6,387 bases of DNA, from NCBI GenBank assembly GCA_902795525.1, contig CADBLN010000105.1, positions 1-6,387 of the forward strand. Direction: 5' to 3'. This document shows positions 1 through 5,405 of this stretch, in pieces. Within the stretch, counting starts at the first letter, position 1. Each line of letters starts with the position of its first letter. Position numbers and translations under genes: made by a program. This stretch comes from an uncultured Erysipelotrichaceae bacterium. Lineage in GTDB: Bacteria > Bacillota_I > Bacilli_A > Erysipelotrichales > Erysipelotrichaceae. The notes below the pieces were generated by a model that did no database searches, was not told the origin of the DNA, and was given only the letters and a program-made list of their open reading frames with translations.

Positions 1-720
1 ATGTAATTTGTCTAAGTGCTTTTTTAATTCTTCAGCAGTTCCCGTAGAGAAAGAAGAAATGCTGACGATTCCGATATTATCTTCTACTCTGCTTGTTACA
101 GTTGTTTGAATCTCATCCCTAATGACATCAATCTTCAAAACTTCAGTTTCTCTTAACACTTCCAAATTTACGGAAGTCTGTTTTTCTCCAGTAATTCTAG
201 AAGGTATTTCATCAGGATTTAAATCAGTACATTTAACCCCATCAATAGCAGTAATGAAATCACCTGCTTTAATACCATGTCTTTCAGCTGGAGAATCTTC
301 CAAAACCTCAATAACAAAGATATTGCCATTCAACATGGTATATCTAACTCCAATGCCTACAAAACTGCTCTCCAATGACCCTGTAAAGCTTGCTAACTCA
401 TCGCTTGTCATATATTCAGTATGAATATCACCTTGAGCATCAACCATTCCTTTAATGGCTTCATTCATTATTTTCTTTTGATATGTATCAGTATTTTCTC
501 CATAATAAAACTTCTCTGTCAAAATGTTATATACAGATTCAAATGTTGAAAAACTATCATTAACACTTCTGGCACTAGCACCACTATTACCAAAATGACC
601 AACACCATAGCCTAGCATAAATGTTATTATCACCGCTATCACAACTAGTGTTGTTATTAATCTATTTTTACTTTTACGCAATTGCGCTTCTGCAACTGTT
701 AAACGTTTATCTTCTGACAT
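1..720 (-). CDS. S41 family C-terminal processing peptidase (CtpA/CtpB-like), 3' end outside the window
   Basis: Only the first 240 residues are present; the frame is still open at base 1. It starts with an ATG at 720 behind an AGAGGTG ribosome site at 728-734. Residues about 20-42 form one hydrophobic helix after a short charged N-terminus, so the enzyme should be anchored with its catalytic part outside the membrane. A helical segment containing GDIHTEYM (residues 97-103) matches the GDxHTxY region typical of Ctp proteases. A PDZ domain covers about 115-205, with GIGV at 122-125 and SPAERHGIKAGD at 143-154. Family knowledge: these are Ser/Lys-dyad serine proteases that bind substrate C-termini through the PDZ domain. 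The Ser and Lys lie downstream of the part visible here, so activity cannot be confirmed. It has its own promoter and is separated from the upstream gene by a terminator, so it begins a transcription unit. The exact Ctp subtype and substrate are unknown. Confidence 0.9.
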   Translation of the reverse strand, partial: MSEDKRLTVAEAQLRKSKNRLITTLVVIAVIITFMLGYGVGHFGNSGASARSVNDSFSTFESVYNILTEKFYYGENTDTYQKKIMNEAIKGMVDAQGDIHTEYMTSDELASFTGSLESSFVGIGVRYTMLNGNIFVIEVLEDSPAERHGIKAGDFITAIDGVKCTDLNPDEIPSRITGEKQTSVNLEVLRETEVLKIDVIRDEIQTTVTSRVEDNIGIVSISSFSTGTAEELKKHLDKLH

Positions 721-764
721 ATAAGAGCACCTCTGTTTATTTATTTTATCACAACAAACCTTAT

Positions 765-793
765 TATATACCTTAATGCACCAAATTTTCCAA
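765..793 (-). promoter_or_regulatory. Putative sigma-A promoter of the S41 peptidase gene
   Basis: On the minus strand a TTGGAA -35 (788-793) and TATATA -10 (765-770, running on into TATAAT at 763-768) are separated by 17 bases. The start codon lies about 45 bases below the -10. The promoter sits directly after the terminator of the upstream gene. It is judged by consensus only. Confidence 0.5.
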
Positions 794-803
794 AAACAGG
801 TCA

Positions 804-828
804 TAAAAAAAGGCATCATTGATGCCTT
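804..828 (-). terminator. Intrinsic terminator after the coiled-coil protein gene
   Basis: On the minus strand AAGGCATC and GATGCCTT form an 8-bp stem around a 3-base loop (810-828), followed by a run of six T residues (805-810, overlapping the stem foot). It lies 11 bases past the stop codon at 839, as expected for a factor-independent terminator. Confidence 0.85.
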
Positions 829-838
829 ACACAATGTA

Positions 839-1576
839 TTATTTGCCACCAAAGAATGATTTCAGTTTAGCAAAGAAGCCTTTACTGGTTTCCTTAGCTT
901 GTTTTGCCAGACGATCTGCATCTTCTTTATCAAATTTACCATCGTCTCCTAATACTGCTTTGCCAACACTACTGTCTTTGACTTTTTCAGCAACATCTTT
1001 AACAGCTTCAACAGCTTGATCTCCCATACGCTTCAAATCCTCTTTATCAAGCTTGCCATCTTCACCTAAAACGCTCTTAGCCACATTGCTATCTTTAGCT
1101 TTTTCAAGAGTTTCGTTGATTTTAGCTTTAGCTCCATCAACAATACTTTCAGCTTTTTGTTCAGTTTCAGCATATTTAGCTTTTGCTTCTTCTTTGGCTT
1201 TAATCCATTTTTCTGAGCTTTCCAATTTTAATTCAATAGCATCTTCTTTAGCTTCTTCCATTTTTTCTCTGGCAGCACCAACAACTTCTTCAGTCTTTTC
1301 ACTTACTTTTTCCTTAACTTCTTCGGCGTGTTGGTGAGCTTGTTCTAAATGCTCATTAATAACTTCTTTGGTTTGCTCTACTTGTTTTTTTACATCTTGA
1401 ATTTGTGCTTCAGTTGCCTGTTGAACATTATCTATGCTTGCTTCCACTTGATCTTTGACATCAGCAGCCTTCTCTTCAACGATTTCTTTCGCAAGCTCAG
1501 CCTGAACTTTTGTTTCATCAATTTTTTGTTCAACTTCTTCTTTAATTTCTTCTACTTTTTTTTCTAATTCACTCAT
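839..1576 (-). CDS. Charged coiled-coil / LEA-like protein with a duplicated C-terminal module
   Basis: The product is 245 residues, dominated by Lys, Glu and Ala, with no signal peptide or membrane span, so it is probably cytoplasmic. Residues about 1-160 are continuous predicted helix with heptad- or hendecad-like spacing, such as KAKEEAKAKYAETEQKAES, recalling LEA group 3 and apolipoprotein-like proteins. Residues 162-180 and 201-219 are near-identical copies of D-S-[NS]-V-[AG]-K-[SA]-VLG-[ED]-DGK-[LF]-DKED, spaced 39 residues apart. The DGKxDKED part resembles the second half of an EF-hand or dockerin loop but lacks the first ligand positions. The C-terminus, KGFFAKLKSFFGGK, is basic and aromatic, possibly membrane-touching. 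I chose the ATG at 1576 because GAGGAGTG is ideally spaced before it; an ATG at 1591 overlaps that site. A terminator follows. The function is unknown; stress protection or envelope association are guesses from composition. Confidence 0.85.
   Translation of the reverse strand: MSELEKKVEEIKEEVEQKIDETKVQAELAKEIVEEKAADVKDQVEASIDNVQQATEAQIQDVKKQVEQTKEVINEHLEQAHQHAEEVKEKVSEKTEEVVGAAREKMEEAKEDAIELKLESSEKWIKAKEEAKAKYAETEQKAESIVDGAKAKINETLEKAKDSNVAKSVLGEDGKLDKEDLKRMGDQAVEAVKDVAEKVKDSSVGKAVLGDDGKFDKEDADRLAKQAKETSKGFFAKLKSFFGGK
920..1093 (-). repeat. Two in-frame copies of a 39-residue C-terminal module
   Basis: The conserved cores are encoded at 1037-1093 and 920-976, 117 bases apart. Fourteen of the 19 core residues are identical and the rest are conservative, while third codon positions differ. 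This suggests an old internal duplication held by selection on the protein rather than a recent DNA duplication. Confidence 0.75.
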
Positions 1577-1581
1577 AATAT

Positions 1582-1589
1582 CACTCCTC
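1582..1589 (-). promoter_or_regulatory. Ribosome binding site that decides the start of the coiled-coil gene
   Basis: GAGGAGTG on the minus strand lies 5 bases before the ATG at 1576. The alternative ATG at 1591 overlaps the site and has no comparable purine-rich site of its own, so the five extra N-terminal residues are unlikely to be translated. Confidence 0.75.
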
Positions 1590-1596
1590 ATTTATA

Positions 1597-1602
1597 ATTA
1601 TA
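1597..1602 (-). promoter_or_regulatory. Possible -10 element for the coiled-coil gene
   Basis: A perfect TATAAT on the minus strand would place transcription start near 1590 and give a very short leader of about 14 bases containing the ribosome site. No good -35 lies 16-18 bases upstream and the area is very AT-rich, so this is weak. Confidence 0.35.
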
Positions 1603-1660
1603 TGACCCTTTATTAAAAAATAAAAGTTTAATACTAAATGTTCATTAAATATTCAGATTT

Positions 1661-2278
1661 TTATCTAGGTTTAGTGATTCCTACTAAATGCTTTGATGCT
1701 AATTCACTATACTTTTTAGCCTCTTTCTTTTTCCCAAGATTAGTATATATTTCCGCAATTAAATACTCATATGCGCCTCTTTCTTTCTCTTCAACTTGAT
1801 TCATTTCTTCTAATAGTTCATCTAGCATGTCGGTCTTTTTCTCAATCAGGATATCATACATTCTATTAGTTTCATCTTTAAGGCTGTCATAGCCTTTAAG
1901 AGCATTTATTTGTTCCTTATAATAATCACATTGTTCTTTATCTTCGTTAAATACATAAAAATTAAAAGCTTTTGTAAATACTTCTACTTTCTGAGCTTGA
2001 GTTAAAGATTTATTCTTGAAGTTATCAAATGCAGCTGTAATCCTATTTTCATCATTTCTGATTAAATAGCTGTTAAGCTTAATGTAATCAAGGTTAAAAG
2101 GTCTAACACAGTACCTAACAAATCCCTTATCAACCAAATTGTCAAATTCATCAAACTTACCCTTCATAACTAATTCGACAAGTTTGTTGCTATATTTTTT
2201 ACCATAAATATAGGCAATGATTTCATTAATTAACATCGCAATGACTATGACAGCCATTAGTATTTGCCACCATTTCAT
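1661..2278 (-). CDS. Membrane-anchored helical repeat (TPR-like) protein of unknown function
   Basis: The 205-residue product begins MKWWQILMAVIVIAMLINEI, one hydrophobic helix spanning about residues 4-24, followed by a basic YGKKYSNK segment. The positive residues after the helix favour an anchor with the soluble part facing the cytoplasm, although an uncleaved signal is possible. The rest is helical and charged. Near the C-terminus, AYEYLIAEIYTNLGKKKEAKKYSELA has the spacing of a tetratricopeptide helix pair, and earlier stretches look like degenerate versions. The start at 2278 has a good GGAAGGTG site at 2284-2291. An extended -10 promoter lies just upstream and an alpha/beta hydrolase gene diverges from it. 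It is followed 84 bases later by the coiled-coil gene on the same strand, with no convincing terminator between them, so partial co-transcription is possible. I do not recognise a named family; a scaffold or protein-interaction role is inference from the repeat-like helices. Confidence 0.8.
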   Translation of the reverse strand: MKWWQILMAVIVIAMLINEIIAYIYGKKYSNKLVELVMKGKFDEFDNLVDKGFVRYCVRPFNLDYIKLNSYLIRNDENRITAAFDNFKNKSLTQAQKVEVFTKAFNFYVFNEDKEQCDYYKEQINALKGYDSLKDETNRMYDILIEKKTDMLDELLEEMNQVEEKERGAYEYLIAEIYTNLGKKKEAKKYSELASKHLVGITKPR

Positions 2279-2292
2279 ATAATCACCTTCCG

Positions 2293-2314
2293 AAACTATT
2301 ATAGCATCTAGTTT
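2293..2314. promoter_or_regulatory. Inverted repeat over the divergent promoter region, possible operator
   Basis: AAACTA (2293-2298) and TAGTTT (2309-2314) are perfect 6-base arms with a 10-base spacer, overlapping the minus-strand -10 element. Two-fold symmetry at this spacing is typical of sites for dimeric repressors. The composition is AT-rich and no regulator gene is visible, so it is tentative. Confidence 0.3.
2298..2306 (-). promoter_or_regulatory. Extended -10 promoter of the membrane-anchored protein gene
   Basis: The minus strand reads TGCTATAAT, a consensus -10 (2298-2303) with the TG of an extended -10 (2305-2306). This would start transcription near 2291, immediately before the ribosome site. 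The -35 region is poor, which is common for extended -10 promoters. Confidence 0.55.
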
Positions 2315-2351
2315 TATTGAATTCTCATGATTTTTCTTTTACCATACAGGT

Positions 2352-3254
2352 ATGAATAGAAAAGAAGAACGATCAACATCAGCTGCAATCTTTGAAAAAG
2401 TTCTTAAGAATGTAATTATTCCTAAAGGGTCAACAATTACGGAAGTAATGTTGGAGTACAAGAAATTTAAAGGCAAGCAAAAAAAATATAGTTTGCCTAT
2501 CTTCTTTAAAATGCAAGATACAATTGAAACTGTTAGCGTTGAAGACATGCAGCTGTTCTACATAAATGTAGAAAGCCAAAGTAATGAGCTCATTATTTAT
2601 CTTCATGGTGGAGCTTATGTTAACGAAATCCTCCCATTTCATTGGATTATGTTAGACAAACTGGCAAAGCAGTTAGACTGTACGTTCATTATTCCTGACT
2701 ATCCCTTAGCTCCTATTCACAGCTTCGAAGAGTCATATGAAAAACTAACTGTTCTTTATCAAAAAGTTTTAAAATACTATTCCAATAAGAAAATAATCTT
2801 AATGGGGGACAGCGCAGGTGGTGGGCTAGCTTTAGGTTTGAGTCTTTATTGGGCGAACCTTGCTTTACCACAGCCCGACAAATTAATATTACTATCGCCA
2901 TGGCTTGACTTAACAATGAATAATCCAGAAATTGACAAATTCATGGATGTTGATCCTTCCTTAAAAAAAGATGAATTAATTGTTGATGCGAACTATTGGG
3001 CAAACGGAACTGACCTTAAAGATTATCGATTGTCTCCAATATATGGTGATTTTAGCGCATTAAAAGAGGTTGTTCTATTTGTGGGCACACATGAACTTTT
3101 TTATCCCGATGTAACCCTTTTATATGAAAAACTCAAAGAAAAGAACATTAAGGTAGAATTAAACATTGGCCAAGGATTAAATCACGTCTATCCAGCCTTT
3201 CCAATTCCTGAAGCAGATGAAGCCTTGAGGCACATTGTAGAAATGATTAAATAG
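2352..3254 (+). CDS. Alpha/beta hydrolase, hormone-sensitive-lipase (family IV, fold-3) type esterase
   Basis: The product is 300 residues, the usual length for the family, without a signal peptide, so it is cytoplasmic. HGGAY at 85-89 is the oxyanion-hole motif that defines the HSL group. GDSAGG at 152-157 is the nucleophile elbow with Ser154. PDYPLAP at 115-121 matches the conserved YRLAP segment. His278 in NHVYPAF is the likely catalytic base. The acid normally sits in a DPLxD-like motif; here the aligned stretch is GTHELFYPD, so Glu248 probably replaces Asp. Family knowledge: these enzymes hydrolyse short- to medium-chain acyl esters; the substrate here cannot be told. It is the only plus-strand gene, divergent from the membrane-anchored protein and convergent with the surface genes. 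The ATG at 2352 is the only available start, since TGA closes the frame at 2328, yet it has only an AGG one base before it. Low or unusual translation initiation is therefore possible. Confidence 0.9.
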   Translation: MNRKEERSTSAAIFEKVLKNVIIPKGSTITEVMLEYKKFKGKQKKYSLPIFFKMQDTIETVSVEDMQLFYINVESQSNELIIYLHGGAYVNEILPFHWIMLDKLAKQLDCTFIIPDYPLAPIHSFEESYEKLTVLYQKVLKYYSNKKIILMGDSAGGGLALGLSLYWANLALPQPDKLILLSPWLDLTMNNPEIDKFMDVDPSLKKDELIVDANYWANGTDLKDYRLSPIYGDFSALKEVVLFVGTHELFYPDVTLLYEKLKEKNIKVELNIGQGLNHVYPAFPIPEADEALRHIVEMIK

Positions 3255-3272
3255 CTTTTTTTAAACACATAA

Positions 3273-3330
3273 AGTCCCACCTATGTGGGCAACGCTATTA
3301 TTTATTTGCGTTGTCTACCTAAGTGGGACT
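3273..3330. terminator. 58-base palindrome between convergent genes, possible bidirectional terminator or REP/MITE-like element
   Basis: Arms 3273-3295 and 3308-3330 are 23 bases each around a 12-base AT-only loop (3296-3307). As plus-strand RNA they pair with two mismatches and two G-U pairs; as minus-strand RNA with three mismatches and one G-U. The ends are AGTCCCAC and GTGGGACT. The left arm also folds alone (CCCAC-CTAT-GTGGG). It lies 18 bases after the hydrolase stop and 47 bases after the convergent surface gene. Neither side has a proper T run, so a terminator role is plausible rather than shown; a small dispersed palindromic repeat is the alternative. Confidence 0.6.
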
Positions 3331-3377
3331 ATATCATTTTGTCGCTTAGCTTAATTATTTAGATTCGAAGCTGCCTT

Positions 3378-4013
3378 CTATGCTAGCTCCTCATCTTTTC
3401 TTCTTAAAGCCCTACAAGCTATCACTATTGCTGCAGACATGGATACTCCTAATAACGACATGTATGGTGCTATGTTTCTGCTATCTCCTGTCTTTGGTGT
3501 CTTACTTAAGTCTTCAGCCTTAAATACCCATCTAACATAGCCGATTGAATCTTGAAAATTATCATTTAATTCGATTGGTACTTCTAATACTAGTTCCAAT
3601 TCCTCTTTGTCTCCTTTTTCAAATTCTCCTAAATAACACCAATTTGTCAAGCCTCCACTTGCTGCTGCTGTTGAGTTGAATATCTGTTGCCCTTGCTTTG
3701 TGATTACTAATCTTAATTGGTTTAACAACTCGGCACTCCCGCTCTCTGCTCCCAGTGCTTTCATGTATATTCTTACTTTACTGTTCGTGTTGTTCTTTAT
3801 CTCGATTGAGTCTCTTATCTCATCGCCAGGAACCACATCCTTAAAGTTTTCCAATAAATCACTTTTTGAGTTACTTGACCCTGGAGTGAAGACAAATCCT
3901 TCCTTTTCTCCTTCGTAGCTAACATTACCTGCAGCACATATGTTTACCATTAGAAGGGAGGTGGCTATCATAATTGAAACTAAAGCATTTAATATTTTCT
4001 TAACGTTTTTCAT
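3378..4013 (-). CDS. Secreted TasA/camelysin-like surface protein with TPKTG sorting signal
   Basis: The product is 211 residues. Residues 1-28 are a signal peptide: KNVKK, a hydrophobic core, then a likely signal peptidase I cut near ICA-AG. The middle, with FKDVVPGDEIRDSIEIKN (57-74) followed by RIYMKALG, has the VPGD-x-I-x-N pattern of TasA/CalY (camelysin-like) matrix fibre and related pilin-like proteins. The C-terminus carries TPKTG (172-176), a hydrophobic stretch (181-199) and the tail RALRRKDEELA: a sortase signal with Thr where LPxTG has Leu. The protein should be exported, then joined to the wall or to another subunit. I chose the ATG at 4013 because it gives a clean signal peptide; the longer frame to 4073 starts inside the upstream gene and spoils it. 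It lies one base after the B-repeat stop (TAAGATG), with a weak GGTGG site, so translational coupling is likely. No sortase or SipW-type peptidase gene is visible. The subfamily assignment is from motif memory only. Confidence 0.8.
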   Translation of the reverse strand: MKNVKKILNALVSIMIATSLLMVNICAAGNVSYEGEKEGFVFTPGSSNSKSDLLENFKDVVPGDEIRDSIEIKNNTNSKVRIYMKALGAESGSAELLNQLRLVITKQGQQIFNSTAAASGGLTNWCYLGEFEKGDKEELELVLEVPIELNDNFQDSIGYVRWVFKAEDLSKTPKTGDSRNIAPYMSLLGVSMSAAIVIACRALRRKDEELA

Positions 4014-4014
4014 C

Positions 4015-5154
4015 TTAGCCACCAGCCTTTTCTCTCCATACAGCATATAGCTTGATTTCAGCATAGCCATCATTACCGTTCTTCAAACTGATCTTTTCAG
4101 TACTTTGTAGCATGTTATCTGGTGTTGAATCTGCTGGAATTACGTACATAGGATAAGTTGCATCTTTTTCAGTCGACCAGCCTAAGAACTCATATACAAT
4201 TCCATTCTCCTCCTTAGTTGGGACATCCTTTGGTACCCTGATTGTATCCGTTTCTGCTGTCGAATACTTGTAAGTATCTGCAGGAGCACCTGTACCACCG
4301 TTTGCATCAAACATGAACTTGTAAGATCTCCACCATACTGCATATAGAGTTAAATGTGGATTTGCATCTGTTGCCTCTATTATCGGCTTTAGATTAGCAG
4401 TTTGTCTATGCAATTCATAGTTGAGTTCAATTGGATATGGATAACCATATTCCGCAAAGCCAGTTTTTGTTGTACTCCAACCCATAAATTGGAATTTACT
4501 CCTCTTAGGAGGTTTATTATTAGTTACATCATCATAAATATCGAATACATATGATCCTATTAAATTTGGTTTTCTAACAGTTACTGACTGTTTAGCAGGA
4601 GCACCTGTTCCACCGTTTGCATTGTAAGTTAAACTATAGTCCCTTTCAAATACAGGATATAAAGTTAATACTGTATGTACTTCATTATCTGGACATGTAC
4701 TAGGATCATGCCCAGTAATAGTACCTGTTATTTCCTGAATAATCTTATGACTCTTTGTTGTATAAAGTGGGTCTGTTGCATCTGGATCTGGTGACCAACC
4801 AATCCACTTATACCCAGATTTGCTAGCATAAGCATAAATAGTGTCTCCAGGCCATGTATATGAAGTTTCACTCTTCAACAATTCATCAAACAAATTGGAC
4901 ATAATTCTTGTTATACCAACATTTCTTTCTCTAATATCTATTGAGTCGGCTATTCCTTTTTCAAATTTAATTTGTAAATAGTGTGCTGGCTTCAATACTG
5001 CATATAAATCCAAATAGTGAATTTCATTTCCTTTTGTACAAGGTGTTGCTTCTTCAAACGTTAATTTATTCTTGAAGCAACCATTTTCATCCAATTCGTA
5101 TTTAGGATTAACAATGCCTGCTGCAGCATCTTCTGCACTTGTTGCCCAACCCAA
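4015..5154 (-). CDS. InlB/Listeria-Bacteroides B-repeat surface protein, N-terminally truncated (probable gene remnant)
   Basis: The frame of 379 residues holds four B-repeat units (List_Bact_rpt / Flg_new type). Unit 1 is only a C-terminal half: GW at 2-3 and LYAVL at 50-54. Unit 2 has WIGW (117-120) and LYPVF (165-169). Unit 3 runs from NANGGTGAPA (178-187) through FMGW (223-226) to LYAVW (270-274). Unit 4 runs from DANGGTGAPA (283-292) through FLGW (323-326) to LYAVW (369-373). Such repeats are beta-grasp-like modules of exported surface proteins, yet no signal peptide is present and the protein ends six residues after the last repeat without an anchor. The first possible start is a TTG at 5154 with no ribosome site, and it falls inside repeat 1. 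The frame is open only to 5205, where TAA (5206-5208) closes it. This fits loss of the 5' part of a larger gene. The next gene starts one base downstream. Whether the remnant is translated is doubtful. Confidence 0.75.
   Translation of the reverse strand: MGWATSAEDAAAGIVNPKYELDENGCFKNKLTFEEATPCTKGNEIHYLDLYAVLKPAHYLQIKFEKGIADSIDIRERNVGITRIMSNLFDELLKSETSYTWPGDTIYAYASKSGYKWIGWSPDPDATDPLYTTKSHKIIQEITGTITGHDPSTCPDNEVHTVLTLYPVFERDYSLTYNANGGTGAPAKQSVTVRKPNLIGSYVFDIYDDVTNNKPPKRSKFQFMGWSTTKTGFAEYGYPYPIELNYELHRQTANLKPIIEATDANPHLTLYAVWWRSYKFMFDANGGTGAPADTYKYSTAETDTIRVPKDVPTKEENGIVYEFLGWSTEKDATYPMYVIPADSTPDNMLQSTEKISLKNGNDGYAEIKLYAVWREKAGG
4280..4622 (-). repeat. 28-base direct repeats within the B-repeat gene
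   Basis: Copies at 4280-4307 and 4595-4622 match at 27 of 28 bases, 315 bases (105 codons) apart. They encode the NANGGTGAPA and DANGGTGAPA starts of units 3 and 4. In-frame recombination between them would delete or add exactly one unit. Confidence 0.8.
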
Positions 5155-5158
5155 TATT

Positions 5159-5222
5159 TTGTTTACTTTTTCTTTATCTTTTTTACTTCTTTCTTTACTC
5201 TTTCTTTATACTTTTCTCTTTT
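5159..5222 (-). repeat. Purine-only-like degenerate tandem tract upstream of the truncated surface gene
   Basis: The minus strand is almost entirely A and G, built of degenerate units of about 10-12 bases of the form GTAAAGAAAGA. It would encode Lys, Arg, Glu and Ser if read through. It contains the stop codon that closes the B-repeat frame. Low complexity makes it a likely site of slippage or of an illegitimate junction. Confidence 0.55.
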
Positions 5223-5261
5223 GCTGTCTTATTTTCCATTCTTTTTGGTATCATTCTATGC

Positions 5262-5283
5262 AAAAAAAGCCGTCTTGACGGCT
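5262..5283 (-). terminator. Intrinsic terminator after the ABC exporter gene
   Basis: On the minus strand AGCCGTC and GACGGCT (5268-5283) form a GC-rich stem, followed at once by seven T residues (5262-5268). It lies 123 bases past the ABC transporter stop and before the B-repeat remnant, so transcription from the transporter should largely stop here. Confidence 0.85.
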
Positions 5284-5324
5284 ACTCATTTTATCCATCA
5301 TGTATTTGAAACCATAAACAATCT

Positions 5325-5378
5325 CTCGATATGCACCCTCCGTGCTGGTTTTGTTCAGTTTGGAGGGCACATATCAAG
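5325..5378 (-). other. Long stem-loop in the 3' leader/trailer between the ABC exporter and its terminator
   Basis: Arms 5362-5378 and 5325-5341 (17 bases each) enclose a 20-base loop (5342-5361). As minus-strand RNA all 17 positions pair, with three G-U pairs; on the plus strand those become A-C mismatches, so the fold favours minus-strand RNA. There is no T run directly after it; the intrinsic terminator follows about 40 bases later. It may stabilise the 3' end of the transporter mRNA, form a small RNA, or act as a repeat element. Confidence 0.6.
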
Positions 5379-5405
5379 TTTTCACCCTTACTACTTATAG
5401 ACCAA

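Noticed and set aside
122..424. 100-codon plus-strand frame
   Set aside because: It is antisense to the S41 peptidase, which has clear TM and PDZ motifs in the other strand; no ribosome site and no recognisable motif.
1053..1567. Plus-strand hydrophobic Phe/Leu/Ser-rich frames
   Set aside because: These are the expected antisense image of a Lys/Glu/Ala-rich coiled-coil gene, not membrane proteins.
1604..1640. Possible sigma-B-like promoter (GGGTCA) before the coiled-coil gene, which would fit a stress protein
   Set aside because: No GTTTAA-like -35 lies at the required 13-15 base spacing.
1626..1648. AT-only hairpin followed by T-rich bases after the membrane-anchored protein gene
   Set aside because: The stem TTTAAT/ATTAAA has no G-C pairs and the area is AT-rich throughout, so it cannot be told from chance as a terminator.
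2339..2916. Minus-strand frames opposite the hydrolase gene
   Set aside because: They overlap fully with a hydrolase whose catalytic motifs are all in the plus frame; no ribosome sites.
4014..4073. Longer N-terminus (20 extra residues) for the TPKTG protein
   Set aside because: It lies within the upstream coding sequence and would bury the signal peptide behind a charged extension; the ATG at 4013 is better placed.
5072..5278. 68-codon plus-strand Phe/Leu-rich frame
   Set aside because: It is the antisense of the purine tract and B-repeat remnant; its composition follows from the tract.
3331..5284. Surface-gene pair as an inserted mobile cassette bounded by the two hairpins
   Set aside because: The two hairpins do not share sequence, no target duplication was found, and no transposase or integrase is present.
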